DNA of 8,276 nucleotides from Bacilli bacterium. Lineage in GTDB: Bacteria; Bacillota_I; Bacilli_A; RF39; UBA660. A model generated the notes under the pieces. That model did not search any database, was not told where the DNA came from, and was given only the letters and a program-made list of their open reading frames with translations. The number at the start of each line of letters is the position of its first letter. Position 1 is the stretch's first letter. The stretch is taken from positions 1 to 8,276 of the forward strand of contig SKIH01000021.1 of assembly GCA_007116525.1 (NCBI GenBank), written 5' to 3'. Positions 1 through 7,086 of the stretch are shown in pieces. Position numbers and translations under genes: made by a program.

Positions 1-1919
1 AATGTTTTGACTTTTGCTATTTTTCTTTTTTGATCAATGTAATGACATATATATGGGATAGTAGCAGAATGTTTCTTTTTCAACTGATAAAGTTCTTCAC
101 TAGTTAATAAATTGTCGTAATCTATATTGTTATCTAAAACAAATTCCTTAATTAAAACTTGGTTTAAAAATGAAACATCATCTCTAATTGGATTAGTAAC
201 TGGAGGGTAAGGCTCATATTCAAATTTAATGTTTTCATCAGCCATTACAGTCAACTTTTCTTTATAAGTTGTTTTGCAAAGATCTTCTTTTAAAATTTCC
301 ATTTCTTTTTTATTTAAGTTAAGTTCATTTAAATATTCAGAAATTTTCTTTGGTTCATCATATGCACCACTTTTATATATTATTGGCAAATCTTTTTCGT
401 GAAAGTATTTAGCAACATTTGAATTGACTAAACATGACAAATCTCCTATAACACGAGTATTTGCATTAGGGTAGTAACCCATTTTGTCAATTAACTTTTT
501 CTTACATAAACACACTTCATTGCTATTTGAATCATTCTTATATCTCATAGCTGCTACTAAATTAATTAACATTCTAGGATTCATTTGATCATCGATCTCT
601 TGTCTCTTCAAATCACTTTCTATTGTGTCATCAAAGTAATTTTTATCAATGTTTATTAAAGCATGTTTAATATCAAAGTCTACCACTTCTAAATCCTTAT
701 TGATTTTAAAACAAAATGCAATAGTAAATCTATCTTCCCCTTCATTCAAAGAAATATATTCATTTAAAAATCTTTTCGAAAAAAGATGTTTGTATTTTCT
801 TTCCTCTCCTACGATCATAGATACTACTCTATCATAAATATCTTTATCGTTATTAATAAGTTCTGCGATATCACTAATGTATACATTTAATTCATACCCA
901 TTTTCGTTATATTTTGATATACTTACCGCATCTTCTTTTCTCTTGCAAGTTGGAGAATCAATTGTAAATGTATATTTATCTCTCATATCTTCATATTTAC
1001 TAACGTCGTATTTCATCGATTTAAGTTCCTCATACCCTATAGTATTATCATATACAGATACTGAATTTGGATTGTAAAACTTTGCTACTTTTTTGTCATT
1101 TCTCAAATAAGACTCTATAAATTTCAAGTGTTCTCCAACAACATTCATTACAAAGTTCGATTTATATTTACTATATTCTACAAAAGCATCAACTTGAACA
1201 GCATGTTCTTTAACATCTTTAAGTTCATCTTTACTCAATCCTTTTTTGAAATAATTTTTAAATAATTCTTCGTAATAAACCACTTCTAAGTCATTTGAAC
1301 TTTTAAGTCCATTCATGTACCCCGCAAAGACTTTTGCTAAGATTGTTTTGTTACCTGCATACCTTATGTCTCTTACATCACTTATGTTCTTAAGTAAGTT
1401 TTTAGAAATAGTTATATCTTTTATTTCAAACAAAATATGTTCTGCCATATTTTTTATTATCTCATTATGCTCTTCTGGAGTTATAGTCAATTTAGAAACC
1501 CATTTTTTTCTAAAAGACTCTGTGTTATTAATAAACGAAATCAGCTGTGACTTTGTTTTTGTATACTTATTATAATTCGCAATTCTACCTTTATTTTCAA
1601 GTTTCTGTTCAATCTTATCACTGATGTTTTTCAACCTTAAATAAACATCATAATGAATGTTTTCACTATCAAACTTTGCTCGACTTTTACTGTAATTGAA
1701 GTACTTAAAACAATTGGATAAATATTGAAACTCTTTGTAATCAGAGTTTAAGTTTATGTTATCAATATCATGTTCAATCAAATCCAATATTTTAAATAAA
1801 ACCTCGTCATTCGTATCAACATCTAAGTAATACCAAAGTTCTTGAAGTTTAGGCATTTTCTTTTTACTCTTGCTAATTAAATTTTTTAAGTTTTTTAGCT
1901 GAATTCGTTCGTCTGGCAT
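1..1919 (-). CDS. Divergent RNB-domain (RNase II/R-type) protein, 3' end outside window
   Basis: The frame is open for 639 codons from an ATG preceded by GGAGG, 11 nt after the dnaI stop, to the window edge, so the C-terminus is missing. Residues about 315-600 look like an RNB exoribonuclease domain: TFTIDSPTCKRKEDAVSI near 317-334, SLNEGEDRF in the middle, and VTNPIRDD near 574-581, the counterpart of the SPIRRY motif. Compared with E. coli RNase II (D201, D207, D209, D210, R500), I read D321, R327, E329, D330 and R579. Two of the four metal-coordinating aspartates therefore appear replaced, so activity may be weak or absent. The first ~310 residues are Lys/Glu/Asn-rich, probably helical, and do not resemble the usual cold-shock domains. 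A C-terminal S1 domain, if present, lies outside the window. Family membership is fairly sure; function is unknown. It is the third gene of the dnaB-dnaI operon. Confidence 0.8.
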   Translation of the reverse strand, partial: MPDERIQLKNLKNLISKSKKKMPKLQELWYYLDVDTNDEVLFKILDLIEHDIDNINLNSDYKEFQYLSNCFKYFNYSKSRAKFDSENIHYDVYLRLKNISDKIEQKLENKGRIANYNKYTKTKSQLISFINNTESFRKKWVSKLTITPEEHNEIIKNMAEHILFEIKDITISKNLLKNISDVRDIRYAGNKTILAKVFAGYMNGLKSSNDLEVVYYEELFKNYFKKGLSKDELKDVKEHAVQVDAFVEYSKYKSNFVMNVVGEHLKFIESYLRNDKKVAKFYNPNSVSVYDNTIGYEELKSMKYDVSKYEDMRDKYTFTIDSPTCKRKEDAVSISKYNENGYELNVYISDIAELINNDKDIYDRVVSMIVGEERKYKHLFSKRFLNEYISLNEGEDRFTIAFCFKINKDLEVVDFDIKHALINIDKNYFDDTIESDLKRQEIDDQMNPRMLINLVAAMRYKNDSNSNEVCLCKKKLIDKMGYYPNANTRVIGDLSCLVNSNVAKYFHEKDLPIIYKSGAYDEPKKISEYLNELNLNKKEMEILKEDLCKTTYKEKLTVMADENIKFEYEPYPPVTNPIRDDVSFLNQVLIKEFVLDNNIDYDNLLTSEELYQLKKKHSATIPYICHYIDQKRKIAKVKT

Positions 1920-1930
1920 ATTATCCTCCA

Positions 1931-2851
1931 TTATTTTCTAAGATTTTTAGTTAATAGTTCTTGTTTTTCTGTAAGTTGACCAATTCTTTCGATAATTCTT
2001 TTAGCTTTAACAACATCTACCGAATCCCTCGTTACACTAAGATGCTTTTCAAGTTGCTCTAAATTTAAGTTTGAAGTGAAAAAAGTCGGCAATTTTGCTT
2101 GCATTCTGTATTGCAAAATAGGTCCTAAAATTTCATCTCTTGACCATGCTGTTGTAGTCTCAGCTCCAATGTCATCTATTAAAAGGAGCGGCACTTTTTT
2201 AATTTGATTGAACTTTTCATTAAAATCAGATGAAAACGATCCTTTCAAATATCTTAAAAGCTCAGGCCAATAAACAATGGCACTTTTAACATTATTTGAA
2301 GCAAGCTCATTAAACATTGCTGCTACTAAATAAGTTTTTCCAGTACCAAAGTTACCACTTAAATATAGTCCTTTTTGATTCGGGTTATTTTTATAATTTT
2401 CAATGAACGAATGAAGCCATTTAACTACATCAAACCTCTTTTTATCGGTTTTATAAATGTTTTTCATACTGGCTTCTTTTATTTCTTTTGGTACATCTAA
2501 AAAGTATATGTTTTTTAAATGTTTAGTTTCTTCATTTATTTTTTTAGTAAATCTGCATGCCTTATAATAAAAATCTATATTCCCATTTGATACTTTAGGG
2601 ACGTATGCAAATCCGGTAACCTCATTTTTGCACTCATGAATACTCTTACATTTGATACAATTTTTATATTCTTCAAAACTAGTTTGGAGTCTCAATGTAT
2701 ATTTATACAAAAGATCGTCCGAAGCTTTTAATTTTTTCAAAAAAGCGTCAAACTCTTTGTCTTTAATTGCCTCGTTATAACTCTTTTTTAACTCTTTTTC
2801 TATATCTTTTGATTTCGAAAAAGACTTTATCTTATCATACGCTTTTTCCAT
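1931..2851 (-). CDS. dnaI: Helicase loader DnaI, AAA+ ATPase
   Basis: This 306-residue protein should load the replicative DnaC-type helicase onto DNA with DnaB and DnaD in low-GC Firmicutes. The N-terminal region has a cysteine cluster (C65, C68, C74, with C99 further on) that matches the zinc-binding domain that contacts the helicase. The AAA+ part has a Walker A motif GNFGTGKT (166-173), a Walker B motif LLLIDDIG (222-229), a sensor-1-like TSN (259-261), and arginines R285 and R289 that could serve as arginine finger or sensor 2. The length is typical of the family (about 300-310). The ATG is preceded by AGGTGA, which overlaps the TAG stop of dnaB, so the two genes are almost certainly translationally coupled. 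DnaC-like loaders from phages share the ATPase domain, but the zinc domain and the dnaB neighbour favour DnaI. Confidence 0.93.
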   Translation of the reverse strand: MEKAYDKIKSFSKSKDIEKELKKSYNEAIKDKEFDAFLKKLKASDDLLYKYTLRLQTSFEEYKNCIKCKSIHECKNEVTGFAYVPKVSNGNIDFYYKACRFTKKINEETKHLKNIYFLDVPKEIKEASMKNIYKTDKKRFDVVKWLHSFIENYKNNPNQKGLYLSGNFGTGKTYLVAAMFNELASNNVKSAIVYWPELLRYLKGSFSSDFNEKFNQIKKVPLLLIDDIGAETTTAWSRDEILGPILQYRMQAKLPTFFTSNLNLEQLEKHLSVTRDSVDVVKAKRIIERIGQLTEKQELLTKNLRK

Positions 2852-2858
2852 ACTTCAC

Positions 2859-4145
2859 CTACTCATATTTTTTTAATAATTCTTCAAACATTTTTTGATC
2901 TTCTTGTGATGCTTCCTCATCTTTTATATCATCATCTATCCAACTTGGAGCAGCAACTTCTTTTTTGGTTGCTCTTTTTTTATAAGTTTTTTTCTTTTTG
3001 TTTTCTTTTAGCGCTAAATCCATAGCATCCTTAACAGTTTTAATATCCGATTTGACCCATTGTGATGCGATCGCAAGTACATAGTTTTTAGTTAACTTAT
3101 TACTATTTGTTTTAAGCACATAATCAACTAATACATTAACAACCCCTGGTTTTAAATTAAAATCAATTAATAATTCTTCGATTAAAGATAATTCTTGCTT
3201 GCTTGGTCTATTTCCCATATTTCTTAACTTTAAATAGTCATATGGTGTTGTATTTTCAAATTGATAAATTAATTTTTCCTTAGCATTAACCTCATTTGAT
3301 GATGTTTTTAAATAGTCTGGCTGTGTTTTATTCGATATAGTTGGTAGTTTTCCACCAGATTCAAACTTATAATAATTTCTAGCTTTATTTCTAATTGAAT
3401 CTTTGTTTATTTTTTTAGATGAATCTAAACTATCTAAAACTATATTTTTAAGAGCCTGTTCATCTAAATTATATGTATATGCGATTTTATATAATATTTC
3501 TTTTTGGTTTTTAGTAATACTTTTTTTATTAATTAACTCATCAGGAATAGATGAGATAATATTGTCTACATCTAGATCGTATGATACTTCAATCCCGAGT
3601 TTATTACTATATTTTAAATCATCTAAAAGTTTTTCGACTTGTAAAAACTCCTTGACTTCGAAAACATCAGAAAAACTACAACTTATATCTTTGTAGTCTT
3701 TTAAAGAAATATTTGGAATTTTATAGTTACTTATGATTCTTTCAAAATCATCTTTTCCAACGTTATTATATAAAGATGTTGCAAGAAGAGGATTTTCAAA
3801 AAATTCATATGCATCAAGCGGCGAATAAAGTTCATAAACAAATTCATTAACTTCACCTTTTTTTAAATAAGTTTTTAAAAGGCCAATTGCTTCTAGTTTT
3901 TCTCTTGCATAAATTATTTTTGTTAAATCTTGTCTCGTACTGGTCATTAAATGATGATGCGACCATTTTTTTGATGATATTTTTAAGGAATCTAAGTAAG
4001 AACATAAAGTTAAGTAAAGGTTGATAGAATCACTACCAATTATTGGTTGGTAAAGCAAGAAAAGCAAATTATTTATATCGCTTTTCAAAATGGTTTTATT
4101 AACAACAGTGTAAGTATCAGCCGGTAAAACATTTTGCTTTGTCAT
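2859..4145 (-). CDS. dnaB: Replication initiation and membrane attachment protein DnaB (Gram-positive type)
   Basis: This is the Firmicutes primosome protein DnaB, unrelated to the E. coli helicase of that name. It brings the helicase-DnaI complex to origin or restart DNA. Residues ~15-110 match the N-terminal winged-helix region (TILKSDINNLLFLLYQPIIG near 18-37). The middle contains a first DnaD-like helical domain. Residues ~315-380 form the second, with the conserved YxxxIxxxW signature seen as Y355, I359 and W363. The tail is rich in lysine (384-395) and then acidic. Length is 428 residues, a little under the usual ~470. The ATG has a good GAAGGTGAT ribosome site, and the gene starts the operon that continues with dnaI and the RNB-like gene. 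No dnaD or nrdR is adjacent here. Confidence 0.88.
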   Translation of the reverse strand: MTKQNVLPADTYTVVNKTILKSDINNLLFLLYQPIIGSDSINLYLTLCSYLDSLKISSKKWSHHHLMTSTRQDLTKIIYAREKLEAIGLLKTYLKKGEVNEFVYELYSPLDAYEFFENPLLATSLYNNVGKDDFERIISNYKIPNISLKDYKDISCSFSDVFEVKEFLQVEKLLDDLKYSNKLGIEVSYDLDVDNIISSIPDELINKKSITKNQKEILYKIAYTYNLDEQALKNIVLDSLDSSKKINKDSIRNKARNYYKFESGGKLPTISNKTQPDYLKTSSNEVNAKEKLIYQFENTTPYDYLKLRNMGNRPSKQELSLIEELLIDFNLKPGVVNVLVDYVLKTNSNKLTKNYVLAIASQWVKSDIKTVKDAMDLALKENKKKKTYKKRATKKEVAAPSWIDDDIKDEEASQEDQKMFEELLKKYE

Positions 4146-4159
4146 TCAATCACCTTCTA

Positions 4160-4188
4160 TTAATATTAGTTTACCATATTACAATCAA
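4160..4188 (-). promoter_or_regulatory. Putative promoter of the dnaB-dnaI-RNB operon
   Basis: Read on the minus strand there is TTGATT (4183-4188), a 17-bp spacer, and TATTAA (4160-4165), ending 14 nt before the dnaB ATG. A competing -10 is TAAACT (4168-4173) with an upstream TATGG that resembles an extended -10. Either position gives a very short leader. It lies just after the yebC terminator, so the operon needs its own promoter. The assignment is by consensus only. Confidence 0.45.
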
Positions 4189-4189
4189 T

Positions 4190-4223
4190 AAAAAAAGAAA
4201 AAAGGCACAAATTATGCCCTTTT
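4190..4223 (-). terminator. Intrinsic terminator of the rnc-yebC operon
   Basis: On the minus strand, immediately after the yebC stop, an A-rich stem carries GGGCA and pairs with TGCC across a short loop, with one bulged G. The arms are 4215-4222 and 4201-4207. A run of T interrupted by one C follows. This is the expected form of a Rho-independent terminator and separates yebC from the dnaB promoter. Confidence 0.7.
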
Positions 4224-4224
4224 A

Positions 4225-4941
4225 TTATGCGTTTAATACATTATGATATACTTTTTTAACTTCTTCTTCATCCTCTAGTAATTCAACAAGTTTTTTAAAT
4301 GAATCTATGCTGTTTTCATCTAAGGTAACTTTAGATGAAGATTCCATTTTTATCTCTTCTGTCAAAACCTTATTTTCCCCTAAAGTTAATAAAGCTTTTT
4401 TTATGTTATTTAAGTCTTTTACATCACCTTTAATACATACCACATCATCTTTTGAGTAAATATCCATAAAGTCTAAACCGTTTTCAATTAAGGCTTCCAT
4501 AATCTTTTCTTCCTCTACATCTTTTATTTCAAAATAAGAGAAAGTTTCATACATATAACTAATACTTCCTTGGTCGGCTAGTTTAACATCCATCTTGTTA
4601 ACTACCGTTCTAATAGAACTAATGCTTCTGTTTGGATTATCTGTTAAGCATTCTACTATCAAGTTTGATGAAGCGGGACCAAAAATTTCATACTTTAAAG
4701 TTTGATAATCTTCAGATGCTCCACTTTTAACTTTATCGATCGCTCTTTTTATTAAGTCTCCTGGTATTTGCTCTTTCTTCGCTTTTTCGATTAAACTTCT
4801 CAATTCATCATTAGACTCTTCGCTTGTGCCACCACTTTTGGCTTCCTGATATATTTCTTTAGCATACATAGTATATAACTTTGCTTTTTTATCTCCTGTT
4901 TTTTGAATAGATGCTTTTCTTACTTCATATGCTCTTCCCAT
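4225..4941 (-). CDS. yebC: YebC/PmpR family protein (YebC2/YeeN-like)
   Basis: A 238-residue member of the YebC/TACO1 family, the usual full length. The N-terminus MGRAYEVRKASIQKTGDKKA, then KLYTMYAKEIY, resembles the YeeN/YebC2 branch (MGRKW...) more than the MAGHS-type branch. The middle EIFGPASSNLIVECLTDNPN and the C-terminal KVYHNV are family signatures. Proteins of this family were long called transcription regulators; more recent work links YebC2 and mitochondrial TACO1 to translation of proline-rich stretches, so a ribosome role is the better guess. The ATG overlaps the rnc stop by one base (TAATG), with GGTGG upstream, so translation is coupled to rnc. The operon ends at the hairpin just downstream. 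Confidence 0.92.
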   Translation of the reverse strand: MGRAYEVRKASIQKTGDKKAKLYTMYAKEIYQEAKSGGTSEESNDELRSLIEKAKKEQIPGDLIKRAIDKVKSGASEDYQTLKYEIFGPASSNLIVECLTDNPNRSISSIRTVVNKMDVKLADQGSISYMYETFSYFEIKDVEEEKIMEALIENGLDFMDIYSKDDVVCIKGDVKDLNNIKKALLTLGENKVLTEEIKMESSSKVTLDENSIDSFKKLVELLEDEEEVKKVYHNVLNA

Positions 4942-5609
4942 TAAAAGCCACCAACACTTTTTGTTAATGCGTCTTTAGCTGCTAATCTTTCAGCTTCCTT
5001 TTTACTTTTAGCGCTTGCCTTACCATATTTTATATTATCGACTTTTACTACAACAGTAAAACACTTATCGTGTGCAGGTCCATCTTCTTTTGTTAAAACA
5101 TACTCTAGACTTCTTTTATCTGTTTGGATTTGCTCTTGTAACAAAGATTTGTAATCTACAAAAAAATCATGATCACTTTCCTCGATTATAGGAAAAACAT
5201 TGTGCTCTAAAAACTTTTTTGTATATTTAAATCCCTTATCTAAATAAAGTGCTGCAATAAAAGCTTCAAAAACATCCGCTACTATTGCTTTTCTATATTT
5301 GCCTCCATGCTCTTTTTCGCCTTTTCCTAAATAAATTTCTTCATTTAAGCCTAGTTCCATAGAATACTCATACAAAGCATTTTCACAAACCAAATTAGCA
5401 CGCATCTTAGTTAAGTTTCCCTCTTCTTCGTTAGGATACTTATGATATAAGTAATCTGTCATTATGAGATCTAAAACCGTATCTCCTAAGTACTCTAATC
5501 TTTCATAACTATCAACATCATTCTCATTAGCATAAGAAGTATGTGTGAAAGCTTTTTTAAATATGTCCTCATTTGTTGGTACTATATTTAACTTTTTTAA
5601 TATTTCCAT
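4941..5609 (-). CDS. rnc: Ribonuclease III
   Basis: RNase III cleaves double-stranded RNA in rRNA maturation and RNA turnover. The catalytic domain has the signature ERLEYLGDTVLDL with E36, E39 and D43, plus D112 and E115 in ADVFEA, so all acidic residues expected for two-metal catalysis are present. Residues ~150-220 form a double-stranded RNA-binding domain ending in KSKKEAERLAAKDAL. With the start chosen here the protein has 222 residues, normal for the family. I prefer this ATG over an in-frame GTG four codons upstream because AGGTGGTG sits 6 nt before the ATG, and the upstream GTG lies inside that ribosome site. It is the first gene of the rnc-yebC operon and diverges from yidD. Confidence 0.95.
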   Translation of the reverse strand: MEILKKLNIVPTNEDIFKKAFTHTSYANENDVDSYERLEYLGDTVLDLIMTDYLYHKYPNEEEGNLTKMRANLVCENALYEYSMELGLNEEIYLGKGEKEHGGKYRKAIVADVFEAFIAALYLDKGFKYTKKFLEHNVFPIIEESDHDFFVDYKSLLQEQIQTDKRSLEYVLTKEDGPAHDKCFTVVVKVDNIKYGKASAKSKKEAERLAAKDALTKSVGGF

Positions 5610-5625
5610 TTTTATCACCACCTAC

Positions 5626-5655
5626 ATTATATCAAAAATATTCCTATAACGTAAA
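5626..5655 (-). promoter_or_regulatory. Putative promoter of rnc-yebC
   Basis: On the minus strand TATAAT (5626-5631) is preceded at 18 bp by TTTACG (5650-5655). The -10 ends only 16 nt before the rnc ATG, and the ribosome-binding site follows it almost directly. This is a consensus match only. Confidence 0.55.
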
Positions 5656-5672
5656 ACTTTAATGTATTTAAT

Positions 5673-5701
5673 TTTACTTTTTGCTTTTATTTTAGTATAA
5701 T
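5673..5701 (+). promoter_or_regulatory. Putative promoter of yidD and the metal-binding lipoprotein gene
   Basis: TTTACT (5673-5678), a 17-bp spacer, and a perfect TATAAT (5696-5701). The ATG of yidD is 14 nt beyond the -10, with GGTGA (5709-5713) as ribosome site, so the leader would be under 10 nt. It is arranged back to back with the rnc promoter. Confidence 0.6.
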
Positions 5702-5715
5702 TATGTTGGTGAAAA

Positions 5716-5946
5716 ATGAAAAAAATATTACTTAAAATTATAGATTTATATCAGAAGTTGCCAACAACTTCACACAGAAATTGTAGATACGTTCCAACTT
5801 GTAGTGAATATGCTAAGGGTTCCATAGAAATACATGGGGCTTTCAAAGGAAGTATTTATAGTTTATTTAGAATACTAAGATGTAATCCATTTGGTAAAGG
5901 TGGATTAGACCCAGTAAAAAGGAGCAAAAACGATGAAAAAAATTAG
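5716..5946 (+). CDS. yidD: Membrane protein insertion efficiency factor YidD
   Basis: A 76-residue protein of the YidD family, which helps YidC/Sec insert membrane proteins and is thought to sit at the inner face of the membrane through an amphipathic N-terminal helix. The signatures are clear: LYQKLP near 11-16, CRYVPTCSEYA (23-33), HGAFKG (40-45), RILRCNPFGKGG (52-63) and LDPV (64-67). The conserved cysteines C23, C29 and C56 are all present. Length is typical. It is not beside rpmH, rnpA or yidC as in many bacteria; instead its last 14 bases overlap the start of a lipoprotein gene, so the two are co-transcribed and probably translationally coupled. Confidence 0.95.
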   Translation: MKKILLKIIDLYQKLPTTSHRNCRYVPTCSEYAKGSIEIHGAFKGSIYSLFRILRCNPFGKGGLDPVKRSKNDEKN

Positions 5947-6793
5947 TATATTAGCAATGCTTTTTATAGCAACTATTATGATATCAGGATGTATTAAAAG
6001 AGATAGTTTTGAAAATATCCAAGTTTATACAACGGTTTATCCAATCGAATATATAACAGAGAGACTTTATGGAGATAATAGTGAAATAGTATCTATTTAT
6101 CCAGATGGCGTTAATCCAGGAAGATATATTTTAACAGATAAACAAATTAGAGACTTTAGCCAAGCCGATTTATTCGTGTTTAATGGTGAGAGTGATGAAA
6201 AAGATTATGTTATTCCAATGTTTAGTGAAAATCCAAGATTAAGAATAATTGATACTTCACTTACAATGGAAGCATCAAGAGGTGCTGAAGAATTATGGTT
6301 AGATCCATCTAACTTTCTAATGCTAGCACAAAATGTTAGAAATGGACTTAAAGAATACGTTACAAATACTTATTTGATCAATGAAATTGATAACAGATAT
6401 GATGAGTTAAAAGTAGAAGTTTCAAGAATAGATGCTAACTTACGATTATTGGCAGATAGCTCTACTTCAAAAACATTACTCGTTTCAAATGATATGTTTT
6501 TGTTTTTAGAAAAGTATGGTTTTAACATTATTTCTTTAGACCAAGAATCTATTTCTGATAGGGTTTTAGTTGACTCTAAACGAATGATAGAAAGTGGTGC
6601 GCTTAGTTATTTGTATGTTCTTAGAGGCGAAGAATTAAGTAGTGATATTACATCGTTTATTAACGAAACAGAAGTTGAAGTTGTAGAAATCCATCCACTA
6701 AGTAACCTAACTGAACAAGAACGTAGAGATCGAGCAGATTTTTTAACTATAACAAACGAAAATATCGAACTTTTAAAGAAAGAATTATACTAA
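5933..6793 (+). CDS. ZnuA/AdcA-family lipoprotein lacking the usual metal-binding histidines
   Basis: The N-terminus is a lipoprotein signal (MKK, hydrophobic stretch, MISGC) with C20 as the likely lipidated cysteine, so the protein should be anchored outside the membrane. The body follows the family of zinc/manganese ABC-transporter binding proteins: TTVYPIEYITERLYGD (33-48), DGVNPGRY with later ADLFVFNG (58-85), LWLDPSN (121-127), LLVSNDMFLFLEKYGF (182-197), and a closing DFLTITNENIELLKKEL. The three histidine ligands appear replaced by G63 (family PH), E120 (family HxWLDP) and N186 (family SHxxF). The whole 286-residue protein has one histidine (H254), and no His-rich loop. No permease or ATPase gene is near. 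It may bind another ligand or act without metal. The ATG has AAGGAG 8 nt upstream, inside yidD. Confidence 0.85.
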   Translation: MKKISILAMLFIATIMISGCIKRDSFENIQVYTTVYPIEYITERLYGDNSEIVSIYPDGVNPGRYILTDKQIRDFSQADLFVFNGESDEKDYVIPMFSENPRLRIIDTSLTMEASRGAEELWLDPSNFLMLAQNVRNGLKEYVTNTYLINEIDNRYDELKVEVSRIDANLRLLADSSTSKTLLVSNDMFLFLEKYGFNIISLDQESISDRVLVDSKRMIESGALSYLYVLRGEELSSDITSFINETEVEVVEIHPLSNLTEQERRDRADFLTITNENIELLKKELY

Positions 6794-6799
6794 GAATTA

Positions 6800-6828
6800 T
6801 TGACAATAATATTGCTATATGTTAAAGT
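6800..6828 (+). promoter_or_regulatory. Promoter of rpmB
   Basis: A perfect TTGACA (6800-6805), a 17-bp spacer, and TAAAGT (6823-6828) with TATGT just before it as an extended -10. The predicted start is about 6835, giving a leader of about 26 nt with AGGAGG. It lies just after the stop of the lipoprotein gene. Confidence 0.75.
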
Positions 6829-6839
6829 TATATAGCAAT
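6811..6839. repeat. Perfect 10-bp inverted repeat around the rpmB -10 box
   Basis: ATTGCTATAT (6811-6820) and its exact complement ATATAGCAAT (6830-6839) flank a 9-nt centre, and the -10 hexamer lies wholly within that centre. It could be an operator for a dimeric repressor, or a hairpin in read-through RNA from the lipoprotein gene. No T run follows, so a standard terminator is unlikely. It does not resemble a Fur/Zur box. Confidence 0.7.
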
Positions 6840-6860
6840 TACTTAAGAGGAGGAATTAAA

Positions 6861-7055
6861 ATGGCTACAAAAGTAACAAGTAAAAAACCATTATTTGGAA
6901 ATAAAAGATCACACGCGTTAAATGCTACAAGAAGATCTCAAAAACCAAATTTACAAACTGTAACTCTTGAAGATGGACTTAAAGTAAGATTAAGTGCTAG
7001 AGAATTAAAAACACTTAAAAAAGCTGAAAGAAGTTTAGAAAACGAAGAAAACTAA
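6861..7055 (+). CDS. rpmB: 50S ribosomal protein L28
   Basis: A 64-residue, very basic L28, a structural protein of the large ribosomal subunit. The family pattern is clear: PLFGNKRSHALNATRRSQKP (14-33), then PNLQTVTL and the C-terminal RLSARELKTLKK. There are no cysteines, so it is the zinc-free type. The start is the ATG with AAGAGGAGG 7-8 nt upstream; an in-frame ATG 42 nt earlier (6819) lies upstream of the predicted transcription start and within the promoter, so it is rejected. The gene has its own strong promoter and ends at a bidirectional terminator, so it looks monocistronic. Its C-terminal acidic tail (ENEEN) is slightly longer than the shortest L28 forms. Confidence 0.95.
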   Translation: MATKVTSKKPLFGNKRSHALNATRRSQKPNLQTVTLEDGLKVRLSARELKTLKKAERSLENEEN

Positions 7056-7086
7056 AAAACAAGTACGATTATGTACTTGTTTTTTT
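7054..7086. terminator. Bidirectional terminator between rpmB and rnfB
   Basis: ACAAGTAC (7059-7066) pairs with GTACTTGT (7073-7080) around a 6-nt loop. An A run sits on the left and a T run on the right, so it can stop transcription of both rpmB (plus) and the rnf cluster (minus), whose stops lie within the A and T runs. Confidence 0.9.

Noticed and set aside
649..1575. Plus-strand open frames at 649-837, 877-1077 and 1315-1575
   Set aside because: They lie antisense to the long RNB-like gene, have low-complexity hydrophobic translations and no good ribosome sites.
3403..3696. Plus-strand open frame inside dnaB
   Set aside because: It is antisense to a well-supported DnaB and has no recognisable protein features.
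5610..5621. GTG start adding four residues to RNase III
   Set aside because: The GTG is part of the AGGTGGTG ribosome site of the ATG that follows.
6811..6839. Inverted repeat as a plain intrinsic terminator of the lipoprotein gene
   Set aside because: No T run follows on the plus strand and the rpmB -10 box lies in its loop; kept as a dyad instead.
6819..6860. Upstream in-frame ATG for rpmB adding 14 residues
   Set aside because: It lies within the promoter, before the predicted transcription start, and the family start MA.K follows a strong AGGAGG at the later ATG.
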